DNA of 46,278 nucleotides from Nocardia kruczakiae NBRC 101016. GTDB lineage: Bacteria; Actinomycetota; Actinomycetes; Mycobacteriales; Mycobacteriaceae. The notes under the pieces are model-generated. The model was not told the origin of the DNA and searched no databases. It saw only the letters and a program-made list of their open reading frames with translations. Location of the stretch: contig NZ_BDBL01000056.1 of the NCBI RefSeq assembly GCF_001612965.1, forward strand, positions 1-46,278, read 5' to 3'. Position numbers and translations under genes: made by a program. Within the stretch, counting starts at the first letter, position 1. Every line of letters starts with the position of its first letter. Shown one piece after another: positions 26,165 through 34,533 of the stretch.

Positions 26165-27523
26165 TCAACGGCGTCTCCCGATCACCGTGCCGGCGTAGCT
26201 CGCTCCCACCCCGGCCACGACCGCGGCCAGGATGACGATGCCGGCCACGATCGCCGGACGGCGGTCGGCCGCGCGCGCGGGCGGCGGCACGATGAGTTCG
26301 GTGGAGCGGAACAGGCCCGCCGGCTGTCGCGGTGCGGTCCGAAGACTCAGTGCCGCAAGCGGATCGATCATGCCCGCACCGACCGAGTTGTCGATGCCGC
26401 GAGCGGGTGCGTGCGCACTGGCCTGCAGACGGGCGGCGATCTCCTGCGGCGTCTCGTTCGGGTAGCGCGAACGCAGCAGCGCCGCCACGCCGCTCACATA
26501 GGCCGCCGCGAAGGAGGCGCCGCCGACGGCGACCAGTTTGTCGGGCGCGCCGACGCCGTTGATCAGGCCACCGCCGCCCGGACCGAGCGATTCGATTCCG
26601 GTGCCGGGCGCGGCAATCGAAACCCACGGTCCGGCAAGCGAATCCGCCATCGGGGTGCCGGTGGCGGTGGTGAATCCGACGGTCAGCACATCCGGGCCGA
26701 ACCATCCGGGTGACGAAATCGTCTGCACCGCACCCCAATTCCGGGAATCGCGCGGGCGACTCGGATCGATCGGCGGATTCTGCTGACATCCCGAGCTACC
26801 GGTGTTGCCGGCCCCGGCCACGATGAGCGCGCCGCGCACGTGTACGGCGAATCCGATGGCCGCCGAGAGCATCGACTGGTCGAGTTTCGAATCCGCGGGC
26901 ACACAGATCGGCAGCGACACCGTGATCACCCCGGCGCCGAGGTTCGCCGCGTGGGTGATGGCACGGGCCATATTGCGCAACTCGCGGGCCGGCGCCGCGG
27001 TGGCCTCGTCCCCCTGCGGCTGTTCCGGACTGAAGGCGCCCGACCGGTAGCGGATCGACACCAGCCTGGCGTCCGGTGCGACACCGCTGAACCCGTCGGC
27101 GGAATCCGAAGTGGCGCCGATGATTCCGGCGACCAGCGTGCCGTGCGCATCGCAGTCCGACAGCCCGTCGCCCCCGGCGGCCACATAGTCGCCACCACCG
27201 GTGAGATTGGGCAGCCGCGGGTTGGGGCCGACGCCGGTATCGACGATCGCGACGGTCACCCCGCCACCGCGGCTCAGGGCCCGCGCCTGGCGCAGATCCA
27301 GCGCCTGTTCGGGCGGCGGCGTCTGCTTCACGTCGCTGTTGGGCAGCAGGCCGACGGCCAGGCAGCCCTTGTCCTGTTTGGTCGGCACCTCGGGACCGGG
27401 CGGACCGTCGGGCGGCGCCGCGCCGACCACCACGTCCGGCGGGTCCAACGCGGCGGCCGGACCGGCGCCCAGCAGGAGGAGCACCGCGACCAGCGCCGTG
27501 CTCGCGGATCGGATCGGACGCAT
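26165..27523 (-). CDS. mycP: Mycosin, membrane-anchored subtilisin-like protease MycP
   Basis: 452-residue serine protease that stabilises the ESX membrane complex and, in some systems, processes substrates. A signal peptide ends near PAAALDPPD, and the S8 catalytic triad is intact: D95 in VDTGV, H127 in CDAHGTLVAG and S337 in GGASFAAAYVSG, with the oxyanion N240 in AGAGN. A C-terminal membrane helix (about 423-445) ends in RRR, anchoring the protease on the outer face of the membrane. The start shares one base with the eccD stop (TGATG), and the stop overlaps or abuts the eccE start, so these genes are cotranslated. Confidence 0.93.
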   Translation of the reverse strand: MRPIRSASTALVAVLLLLGAGPAAALDPPDVVVGAAPPDGPPGPEVPTKQDKGCLAVGLLPNSDVKQTPPPEQALDLRQARALSRGGGVTVAIVDTGVGPNPRLPNLTGGGDYVAAGGDGLSDCDAHGTLVAGIIGATSDSADGFSGVAPDARLVSIRYRSGAFSPEQPQGDEATAAPARELRNMARAITHAANLGAGVITVSLPICVPADSKLDQSMLSAAIGFAVHVRGALIVAGAGNTGSSGCQQNPPIDPSRPRDSRNWGAVQTISSPGWFGPDVLTVGFTTATGTPMADSLAGPWVSIAAPGTGIESLGPGGGGLINGVGAPDKLVAVGGASFAAAYVSGVAALLRSRYPNETPQEIAARLQASAHAPARGIDNSVGAGMIDPLAALSLRTAPRQPAGLFRSTELIVPPPARAADRRPAIVAGIVILAAVVAGVGASYAGTVIGRRR

Positions 27524-29049
27524 CAGATCTCTCGCATGGCGGTGTAGATGCCCATGATCCAGAACGCGATCACCGGGACGATCACGATCAGGGCGTACTC
27601 GATCAGATCGATGACGCGGCGGGTCACCGGCGACAGCCGCGTACCCGGAAGCCGAAGCGCCGCAACGCAGGCCGCCACCGCCGCGGCCACCGCGACGAGC
27701 ACGACCACCAGCCGGGCGCCCGGGGTGTGGTAGGCACCGACCAGGACGAATCCGAGACCGGTCAGGGTGATGGCGGCGGCCGAGACCAGTGCGAGGGCCT
27801 GCACGCGATCCGGGAACCAGCGCGAGCGCAGCACCAGAATCCCGGCGACCGCCACGGCCAGCACGATTTCGCGGATCCCGCCCGGGCTCGCCGCGGCGGT
27901 GACGACCGTCGACACCGACAGCAGTACCGCGACCGCCGCCATCAGTCCCCGCAGGCTCGTCACGGCCAGCCGGGCGCGGGCTTCGATCCCGGAGTGGGCC
28001 CGGCGCCGATCGCGCTCGTCCTGCTCCTCGAGTTCGGGATCGGCCTCACGGGCGGCCTCGGCGTCGAAGATGTCGGTCAAGGTCGACGGCGCCACCTCAC
28101 TGCCCGGATCGGGCAGATCCGGCGGGCGGATGCGCGCGATCACGACCGCCAGCCGGGGCGCGGCCGTCAACACGATCAGGCCCGCGAAGACGAGACCGGC
28201 GGTGACCTGCCGCAGCGCGATATCGAGATAGGTGGCCGGGACCGCGGCCGCGGTGATCACCACGCCCAGCACGGTGACCGACATCAGTGTGGCGATCCCG
28301 AACCGGGTCACGCGCATCATGGTCGCCGCCGATACCGCGGCCACCACGGCCCCCGCGGCGATATTGGCCGCGGCGAACGCGCCCGGCTCGCCGTAGGCGG
28401 GCGGCACCAGCATCGCCCCGCCGGCGGACAGCAGCGGCACGGCAGACAACGCCAGGCCCAGCGAAATGCCCGGCGCCACCCGCCGCCCGCGCACGACCAG
28501 CGCCGCCACCCAGTACGCCACGCCGAGCAGCAGTGCGGGCAGCCCGCACCACCACACCGAACCGGTCTCGGTCCACGACCAGGCCAGCATTCCGGCCGCG
28601 GCGACCGCACCCACGCCCAGCGCACTGACACCCACGATCGCGATGGTGCCGCGGTCGAATTCGGCGAATTCGCGTTCGTTGATCATCGCCAGGGCGTCGG
28701 TGATGTCCTCGACGACCGGGGTGAACATCTCCGCCGACTCCACCGCGGTGAGCATGAGCACGGTGCCGTCGACCACGTCGTGATCGGCGAGGCTGCGCCA
28801 CCGGGGAATCGGCGGCTCGCCGGGCCGGGCCAGACTCCACTGGCCGCTGGGCGGAGTGAAATCCACGTTCTCGTCGTCGATCGCGCGCGACAGGACGCCG
28901 AGCAGATCGTCGATGAAGGTCTCGATGGTGAATTTGGTCGGCACCACCACATCGACCTGGTAAGTGGCGACCATGATCGCGATCCGGGCCCGCGCCACCT
29001 CGGCCGTGGGCGCCGCCGCCGCGGGGGCGGTCGCGTAGGCAGCGGTCAT
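27523..29049 (-). CDS. eccD: Type VII secretion pore protein EccD
   Basis: 508-residue integral membrane protein. The N-terminal 100 residues are the ubiquitin-like (YukD-type) cytosolic domain, containing ARIAIMVATYQVDVVVPTKF. The rest holds about 11 hydrophobic segments, as expected for EccD, which dimerises and forms the membrane vestibule of the ESX complex. The ATG at 29049 overlaps the espI stop as ATGA; an ATG six bases upstream exists but is less likely. The loop after the sixth to seventh segment carries an acidic EEQDERDRRR stretch. Order espI-eccD-mycP-eccE is tight, with no gap larger than a few bases. Confidence 0.92.
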   Translation of the reverse strand: MTAAYATAPAAAAPTAEVARARIAIMVATYQVDVVVPTKFTIETFIDDLLGVLSRAIDDENVDFTPPSGQWSLARPGEPPIPRWRSLADHDVVDGTVLMLTAVESAEMFTPVVEDITDALAMINEREFAEFDRGTIAIVGVSALGVGAVAAAGMLAWSWTETGSVWWCGLPALLLGVAYWVAALVVRGRRVAPGISLGLALSAVPLLSAGGAMLVPPAYGEPGAFAAANIAAGAVVAAVSAATMMRVTRFGIATLMSVTVLGVVITAAAVPATYLDIALRQVTAGLVFAGLIVLTAAPRLAVVIARIRPPDLPDPGSEVAPSTLTDIFDAEAAREADPELEEQDERDRRRAHSGIEARARLAVTSLRGLMAAVAVLLSVSTVVTAAASPGGIREIVLAVAVAGILVLRSRWFPDRVQALALVSAAAITLTGLGFVLVGAYHTPGARLVVVLVAVAAAVAACVAALRLPGTRLSPVTRRVIDLIEYALIVIVPVIAFWIMGIYTAMREI

Positions 29050-30878
29050 CGCCACCCTCCGCGATCGCCGCCGGCCATCGGCGAACCCGGGAAGCCGTCG
29101 GCCAGCGCGGCGGCGAGTTCCTCGAACGCCAGGCCCGTGTCCTCGTCGAGCAAGCGAAGGTCGATCTCGCCGCCCTCGGACAGATGCGCGTCGTAGGGCA
29201 GTTCGAAGGTGGGCCGCTGCGCGGTGGCGAAGAGCTTCTCGATCTGGTCGACCTCGACGGTCGGCTTCACCGGATGATGGTGGACGATCGCGACGATCGA
29301 TTTGGCGATCAAATGTTGCATCCCATGCGAATTCAGCCAGTTGAGGGTGGCGACCGCGCCCTTCACCCCGCCCACGGTCGCGGGCGTCACGACCAGCACC
29401 GCGTCACTGGTGTTCAGAACGCTCCCGGTGGCCGAATCCAGTACTCCGGTACCGCAATCCACGAGCATCAGGTTGTAGTGGCGGCGCAGGATCTCGACGG
29501 CGGCGGAGTATTCGCCACCCGAGAGCGCCTCGACCGACTCGGTATTCCACGGCGAGGCCACGACGGCCAGATCGGCGTCGTTGATCGAGGTGAACGAGTG
29601 CACCGCCGAGAACGCCTCGAGATTCGGCGAGCGAACCAGATCCCGGAGCGTCAGACCGTAGGGATGCGGCCGGGTCCGGGTCGGCAGATCGCCGAAATCG
29701 GGATTCGCGTCGATCGCCACCACCCGGTCCGGGCGCAGGCGGGCGAAGGTGGAGCCGAGCGCCGCGGTCACCGTGGTGCGCCCGACGCCGCCCTTCACAC
29801 TGATCACCGCGATCTGGTAGGTGCTGTTGAGCTGACGGCGGATACGCCCGCGACGATCCTGCTTCCGTTGTTCGGACGGCGACAGGCCGAGATTGAAACC
29901 GACCTTGTTCAGCGCGCCACGCACGCCGCTGGTGGACTTCAGCTGGGCGCGATGGGCCGCGGCGATATCGGCCAGCAGCTCCGCGGAAGTCAGTGCGGCG
30001 GGCAGGATCTCGACGCGCTCGGAACTCTGCACCCCTCGCTCGACGCGGTCCGGGACCCGGGCGGCGGCCGGTGATGTCCCGGAGTAGGAGGCGGGCGCGG
30101 CGGTCTGCGGCGAGGTCGCGGCCTGCTGCCACGTCGCCGGCGCGGCCTGGGTTGCGGAATGCCAGCTGGCAGCGGATGTTTCGGCTGGTGGGGCCGTACG
30201 GGAGCTCGGGGCGTCGGCGGTGGGTGTGGGCGGTTCGGCACCGGCGCGCATTCCGGCCGACTGCGCCGGCCCGGGCTGTACCGAACCCGGCTGCGCCGCT
30301 CCCGATGGCGCGGCGCCCGATGGAGTCACTCCTTGGTGCGTGGATCCCGGGTGCACCGTACTCGGAGCCACCGGCCCCGTCTGCGCCGGTCCCGTCGCTG
30401 CCGAGCCGGACTGCGCGGATCCGGTTACCGCCGAACCCGGCTGCACGGATTCCGGTGGTACCGAACCCGGCTGCGCGAAACCGGTTGCCGCCGAACTTGT
30501 CTGACCGGGACCCGCTGGCACCGCGCCCGGCTGCGGTGCGCCGGTGGCTCCGGAGCCGACAGCCGCCGATCCGGTCGGCGCCGCACCCGGTCCTACCGGG
30601 GGCGCGGCGGGGCGTGCGGGGTCGGCGGGCATCGTATTGCCGGCCGGTTCACTCGACGGCTGCATTGCGGCGCCCGCGGCGGAACCGGCCGGCGCGGGCG
30701 CATTTGCGGCCATCGAGGTCGAGGCCGGTGACGTCGAGGCCGGTGACGTCGAAGCCCCGGAGTCACCGGTGGGCGCCGGGCCCGGCTGATCGGGCACCGC
30801 CGCGAAGAAGGCGTCGTAACCGCCCCGAGCCCGGACGGCCTCGGCCGCATGCCCATTCGTACTCGGTGCTCGGTTCAT
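29046..30878 (-). CDS. espI: EspI-like MinD/ParA-family ATPase with long proline/alanine-rich N-terminus
   Basis: 610-residue ESX-associated ATPase. The first 265 residues are a disordered Pro/Ala/Gly/Gln tract of loosely repeated QPGS/TGSA units. After a linker (about 275-345) comes the ParA/MinD domain with deviant Walker A KGGVGRTT (K362-T369), the switch DANPDFGDLPTR and Walker B LMLVDCGTG. The signature lysine is kept but the usual P-loop GKT lysine is arginine. In M. tuberculosis EspI belongs to ESX-1 and represses secretion at low ATP; here it lies between espG and eccD, where ESX-3 has none. The ATG at 30878 was chosen for GGAGAGG at 9 nt. Confidence 0.85.
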   Translation of the reverse strand: MNRAPSTNGHAAEAVRARGGYDAFFAAVPDQPGPAPTGDSGASTSPASTSPASTSMAANAPAPAGSAAGAAMQPSSEPAGNTMPADPARPAAPPVGPGAAPTGSAAVGSGATGAPQPGAVPAGPGQTSSAATGFAQPGSVPPESVQPGSAVTGSAQSGSAATGPAQTGPVAPSTVHPGSTHQGVTPSGAAPSGAAQPGSVQPGPAQSAGMRAGAEPPTPTADAPSSRTAPPAETSAASWHSATQAAPATWQQAATSPQTAAPASYSGTSPAAARVPDRVERGVQSSERVEILPAALTSAELLADIAAAHRAQLKSTSGVRGALNKVGFNLGLSPSEQRKQDRRGRIRRQLNSTYQIAVISVKGGVGRTTVTAALGSTFARLRPDRVVAIDANPDFGDLPTRTRPHPYGLTLRDLVRSPNLEAFSAVHSFTSINDADLAVVASPWNTESVEALSGGEYSAAVEILRRHYNLMLVDCGTGVLDSATGSVLNTSDAVLVVTPATVGGVKGAVATLNWLNSHGMQHLIAKSIVAIVHHHPVKPTVEVDQIEKLFATAQRPTFELPYDAHLSEGGEIDLRLLDEDTGLAFEELAAALADGFPGSPMAGGDRGGWR

Positions 30879-30915
30879 GTCCCTCATCCTCTCCAAAAAC
30901 GCCCGGCCGGCACTC

Positions 30916-31770
30916 TCATTCGGCGCGACTGGTTTCGAACCAGCTGCGGCCGGGTAGAAGGTCGACCAGTGCCGCGACGCCGGCGTGCAGCGCCGCGTCG
31001 TCCCCGGGCGCGTACGTCGCCCGAATCCGCCCGTCCAGCGCCATACTCGGAGTCACGACGATCCGGCCCGACACGGTGTCGAGCACGGTCATACAGACCT
31101 CGGGTCGCGGCGTCGTACCGTCGTGGTGCTCGGTGACGACGATCTCCGCGCGCCGCACGATCTCGTTCATCACCCGGGCGAGCAGGCTCGCCGTCCGCGA
31201 TTCGGCGCCGAGTTCGACCAGTGCCCGGCGTCGTTCGGCCGGCTCGGCCGGAACCTCGGTGAAGTCCTCGGCCCACGCCGACAGCGGCGTGAACTCCAGG
31301 GCGTCGGCCGGTCCCAACGCCGCCGACAACGCGCCGGTCAGCGCGTCCAGGCGGCGCTCGCCCGCGGGTACCGACTGGATGACGACGTGGTCGTCGGACC
31401 GCACCGCGAGCACCTGGGTCTCACCGGAACGAACCAGCGACAGCCGCAGCATATCCTTCGGGCCGCCGTCCAGGCCGGTATCGATGATCCGGGCGACCAA
31501 TTCCACATCCGGCCGGTACAGGCATCGCAGCCAATGCTCGATGGTCGGGTGCACCCGGCCATCGATCACCATCCCGGCCTCGATCAGCTGATCGGTGACC
31601 ACGGCATGCACCCGGTCCCGATCCTCGACCCGGTAGATGTTGGGCATCAGTGCCAGCACCGGAGGATAGGAGTCGATGCCGACCAGATGCCGAAGCACCA
31701 GGGCGGCATCGACATTCAGATCGATCGCTACCGGATCCTCGATCGCATCATCCACGCATGCTCGCGGCAC
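30916..31770 (-). CDS. espG: ESX chaperone EspG
   Basis: 284-residue cytosolic protein of the EspG (ESAT-6-like secretion chaperone) family. EspG binds the tip of the PPE partner in PE-PPE pairs and delivers it to the secretion machine. Family features are the N-terminal LNVDAALVLRHLVGI, the mixed alpha/beta layout, the central GETQVLAVRSDDHVVIQSVP and the C-terminal SGRIVVTPSMALDGRIRATY, with the usual length near 280 residues. The GTG at 31770 overlaps the esxA-like gene by 23 bases; a second GTG at 31755 would also work. Presence of espG with PE and PPE places this locus with ESX-1, -2, -3 or -5 rather than ESX-4. Confidence 0.85.
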   Translation of the reverse strand: MPRACVDDAIEDPVAIDLNVDAALVLRHLVGIDSYPPVLALMPNIYRVEDRDRVHAVVTDQLIEAGMVIDGRVHPTIEHWLRCLYRPDVELVARIIDTGLDGGPKDMLRLSLVRSGETQVLAVRSDDHVVIQSVPAGERRLDALTGALSAALGPADALEFTPLSAWAEDFTEVPAEPAERRRALVELGAESRTASLLARVMNEIVRRAEIVVTEHHDGTTPRPEVCMTVLDTVSGRIVVTPSMALDGRIRATYAPGDDAALHAGVAALVDLLPGRSWFETSRAE

Positions 31771-32050
31771 TGGCCTTGTCGGCAGTCTGGACCATACCCT
31801 GGCTACCGGCGGCGAAGTGGATCTGCGTGTTCAGCTTGACCAGGTTCGCCTGGTGGGCCGCCAGCAACTTGTTCAGATTCCCCGAGACCTCCTGGTATGC
31901 CTCCGAGGTAGCACCGCCGAGGAGGCTCGCCAGCGTCTGCTGCAGGTTTCGCAGGTGGTTGACATTGTCCTCCATCGCCTGACCGAGTCCCTTGAGCGTT
32001 GTGTGGTGCTCATCGACGTGGGCGAAGTTGAAGTACATATTTCCGGCCAT
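31748..32050 (-). CDS. WXG100-type ESX substrate, EsxA/EsxH-like, without the WxG tryptophan
   Basis: 100-residue helical hairpin protein, the second of an esx pair. The N-terminal NMYFNFAHVDEHHTTL is EsxH-like and two long helices are separated by a turn at LLGGATSEAY, where EsxH has the WxG turn. Tryptophan is replaced by leucine while the second glycine is kept. There is no YxxxD/E signal at the end, as expected for the partner that is carried by the other member. The likely role is secretion as a heterodimer with the 128-residue neighbour. It overlaps espG by 23 bases. Confidence 0.8.
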   Translation of the reverse strand: MAGNMYFNFAHVDEHHTTLKGLGQAMEDNVNHLRNLQQTLASLLGGATSEAYQEVSGNLNKLLAAHQANLVKLNTQIHFAAGSQGMVQTADKASAASMRG

Positions 32051-32105
32051 GATTCATCGAACCTTTCGTATTGTCGAAGAATGAGATCTGCTGGGCACCA
32101 GGGGT

Positions 32106-32492
32106 TTACGTGAGCGAGGTCAGGGAGATCTTTCCGGACGAGGCCGGGCCGGAACCATCGGTGGCGTTGAGAACGCCGTCGCTGCCGTCGTGGGCCATGA
32201 CCTTCTGCGCGGCGTCGAGGTCGTCGTAGTCGACCTGGCCACCGCGCTTCTGGATCTGGGTCTGGATCCGATCCAGTTCCCGCCAGAGGTTCGTCCCGCT
32301 GGTGTGCAGATCGGCGAGGGTGCTGTCGATCGCCGTACCGGTGTGCTGACTGCGCACCGCGGTGTTCAATCCGTGCCGAGTCGCATCCAACGTCCGGAGC
32401 TGATTCTCCAGCTCACCGGCCGCCAGGGCGGTCTTGGTGGCGGCGGTGTTCCAGTCGTCCGATGTACCCTGCATCACATTGGGATTGGTCAT
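32106..32492 (-). CDS. WXG100-type ESX substrate, EsxB/EsxG-like, with YxxxD signal
   Basis: 128-residue helical protein, first of the esx pair, 55 bases before the second. The hairpin turn region reads RSQHTGTAID, comparable to the tryptophan-less turn of mycobacterial EsxG, so the WxG motif is absent here as well. After helix two comes YDDLD, a YxxxD type VII export signal recognised by EccC, then a 30-residue Gly/Ser/Ala tail that is longer than in typical Esx proteins. It should pair with the next gene product and carry the signal for both. Confidence 0.8.
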   Translation of the reverse strand: MTNPNVMQGTSDDWNTAATKTALAAGELENQLRTLDATRHGLNTAVRSQHTGTAIDSTLADLHTSGTNLWRELDRIQTQIQKRGGQVDYDDLDAAQKVMAHDGSDGVLNATDGSGPASSGKISLTSLT

Positions 32493-32576
32493 TTCTCATT
32501 CCTTTCGAGGTTCGATTCACAGTCGGCTCCGCACCTGGCGGAGACGTTGAGGGGAGGCCCGTCGGCTCCCGGCGTA

Positions 32577-34082
32577 CTAGTCGCGGCTCCGGTATTCACC
32601 GGGGACATCCATCGAGACCGGAACCGGCTCGTCCTCGACGCGTTCGAGTACACCGAAGGCGGGCACCAGTTCGGGTACGGCGTCGATCGCGTGGTCGTCG
32701 TCGGCGTATTCGATGACCCCGACCACGGGCGCCTGCTCGAGCACCGGCACCTCGTCGTGCTCACCGGGTACGAAGACCTTCGAGGGCTTCTTCTCGTCGT
32801 CGCGACGCCGGCGCATCCGCGCTTTGGGCGCCACGGCTCCCCGCGGGACGTTCCGCGGCGGCACCGGCCCGGTGGACGGTTCGGTGGGCAGCGCGCCGAA
32901 TGCCCGCGCGCCCATCGGGTTCCAGTTGGCCGGCATCCGGAATCCGGCGCCGGAGGCGGGCACGGCACCCAGCCCACTGCGGGCCATCGAGAACGTGACC
33001 GCGCTGCCCACACCACCGTTGAGCCCCATGAGGGTGGTCGAATACGGTGACGTTCCGTAGAAGCCGTGCTGTTCCTGGGTCAGATAGTTACCGTCGCCGC
33101 CGGAGTTACCCAGCGAATCGGTCATCGACGACATGGCGTCGTTGACGTCGGAGACCGCGTTCTCGGCCTCGGTCCCGCCCGGTGGGGTCTGGGTGGGATC
33201 GACGCCGGTATCGGCCGGGTCGGTGGAGCCGCCACCGGGTGACGTCGGGTCGTGGCCGCCACCCATGTCTCCCGACCCGTCGCCGGGACCGCTGCCCGGG
33301 CCGTCGCCGGGACCGCTCGGCCCGCCTCCGGGACCGCTCGGCCCGGTGTGGCCTGCGGGACCGCCACCCGGGGTCTGCGGCGGATCGAAATACGTCGTGC
33401 CGGAAGGCCCGCCGAATTCACCACCGTCGCCGGCGATCGTGGGCGCCACCGTCGGCGGCGGCAGCGCGCCGATCAGGCCGCTCGAGATCCCCTGGTAGGT
33501 GTACATGGTTTCGGCGGCCCGCTCCCACATGAAGGCATAGGCCAGCTCGTTCGCCGCGATGAGCGGTTCCGTGGCGCCCATCGACACACTGCTCGTCGCC
33601 GCCAGTGCGACGCTCATGGCCCGGTTGGCGAGGATCATCGGCAACGGCGGCATCGCCAGGCGCGCACCGTGATTGGCGGCCGCGGCGGCGCCCACGATCA
33701 TCGAGGTCTGCTTGGCGACGACCGCCTGTTGCCGATACCACTCGGTGTGCCGGCTGAACGCGGTGTGCGCCTTGGTGCCGGCCTCGCCTTCCCAGGCGAC
33801 CTGCATGACACCGTTGGAGCCCTCGAAGCCGGTCGCCGCCGCCATCAAGGCTTCCGAGACCGCCTCGTACGCGATCGAGGTCGCCTCCATGGGCTCGGGC
33901 CCCGGCCCCGCGAACAACCGGGCGGAGTTCACTTCCGGTGGGAGCGCGGCGAAGTCGAACCCCTCGATAAAACTGACGGCGGCACCGGCCATGCCGGCCA
34001 GCGAGGCCGCGGCCTCCGCACTTGCCTTCACATCACCGGCGACCTGGCCGAGTCCGGCGGCCGCGCCGGTCACTGCGTCCAT
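32577..34082 (-). CDS. PPE-family protein with an N-terminal extension
   Basis: 501-residue PPE protein and likely EspG client. The PPE core begins with FDFAALPPEVNSARLFAGPG (LPPE at 47-50) and has WEG at 97-99. Unusually, about 41 alanine-rich helical residues precede it. The start is supported by GGGAG 6-7 nt before ATG 34082 and there is no start codon nearer the core. After the four-helix core (to about 215) comes a Gly/Pro/Ser/Asp-rich repetitive region (about 215-300) and a basic-then-acidic C-terminus with RRRRDDEKKPSK. It lies 21 bases behind the PE gene and the two should be secreted as a dimer. Confidence 0.85.
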   Translation of the reverse strand: MDAVTGAAAGLGQVAGDVKASAEAAASLAGMAGAAVSFIEGFDFAALPPEVNSARLFAGPGPEPMEATSIAYEAVSEALMAAATGFEGSNGVMQVAWEGEAGTKAHTAFSRHTEWYRQQAVVAKQTSMIVGAAAAANHGARLAMPPLPMILANRAMSVALAATSSVSMGATEPLIAANELAYAFMWERAAETMYTYQGISSGLIGALPPPTVAPTIAGDGGEFGGPSGTTYFDPPQTPGGGPAGHTGPSGPGGGPSGPGDGPGSGPGDGSGDMGGGHDPTSPGGGSTDPADTGVDPTQTPPGGTEAENAVSDVNDAMSSMTDSLGNSGGDGNYLTQEQHGFYGTSPYSTTLMGLNGGVGSAVTFSMARSGLGAVPASGAGFRMPANWNPMGARAFGALPTEPSTGPVPPRNVPRGAVAPKARMRRRRDDEKKPSKVFVPGEHDEVPVLEQAPVVGVIEYADDDHAIDAVPELVPAFGVLERVEDEPVPVSMDVPGEYRSRD

Positions 34083-34103
34083 CGCGAACTCCCGAAGGGT
34101 GGG

Positions 34104-34424
34104 TCAGATGTAGACGATGCCGGGCTCGGCCGACTTGACCCGGGCCCCGCCCGCCGAATCGCCGAATTCGTATCTGTGGATCGACTCGGGCAGTTTTCCG
34201 TTGCCCTCGTGGAACTTCGAGATGCCGTTGTCGGTGATGTTGTAGTAGCCGGACTTGTAGCTCTTGAAGGCCGCCGACAGGCCGACGCTGACCGGGTCCG
34301 CACCGGCCGGGATCGGTTCACTGGCCACCGATGCCAGGCGCATGAGTTCGGCCAACGTCGAGGCGGTCGCGGTATTGGTGGTGTACACAGCCGCGATGAC
34401 TTCCGGACTGAACTGGAGATACAT
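34104..34424 (-). CDS. PE-family protein
   Basis: 106-residue short PE protein. The helical start LQFSPEVIAAVYTTNTATAS, the turn IPAGADPVSVGLSAAF and a second helix match the PE domain, and YEFGD (YxxxD) at about residues 84-88 supplies the type VII export signal. It opens a transcription unit: the 109-base gap before it carries a TTCCC-N6-GGGAA palindrome and a -10-like box. In ESX-3 the PE gene has the same place, after eccC and before PPE and the esx pair. Confidence 0.82.
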   Translation of the reverse strand: MYLQFSPEVIAAVYTTNTATASTLAELMRLASVASEPIPAGADPVSVGLSAAFKSYKSGYYNITDNGISKFHEGNGKLPESIHRYEFGDSAGGARVKSAEPGIVYI

Positions 34425-34476
34425 GGAGGTCTCCTAACGAGTGCCGCCGACTCTGGTGTGAGCGGTTACAGAAAGA

Positions 34477-34505
34477 ACGCTATGGCATTCCCGCCCTTGG
34501 GAATG
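34477..34505 (-). promoter_or_regulatory. TTCCC-N6-GGGAA promoter element, copy 1 (PE-PPE-esx operon)
   Basis: The palindrome TTCCC-GCCCTT-GGGAA lies at 34488-34503. In the direction of the PE gene it is preceded by CCGCA (5 nt away) and followed after 5 nt by TAGCGT (34482-34477), a fit to the TANNNT -10 box. The PE start is about 50 bases further. Copies 2 and 3 share core, spacing and the CCGCA flank. Confidence 0.65.
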
Positions 34506-34533
34506 TTGTGCGGGATAGGCCACATCTTCCGGT

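Noticed and set aside
26163..26789. EccE frame extended into mycP; likewise pknG extended to 14306 inside ansP, eccC to 38679 inside eccB, eccA to 42042, and the zinc-ribbon gene to 23313
   Set aside because: The extra parts are low-complexity, lie antiparallel or out of frame inside well-supported genes, and family similarity begins at the later starts.
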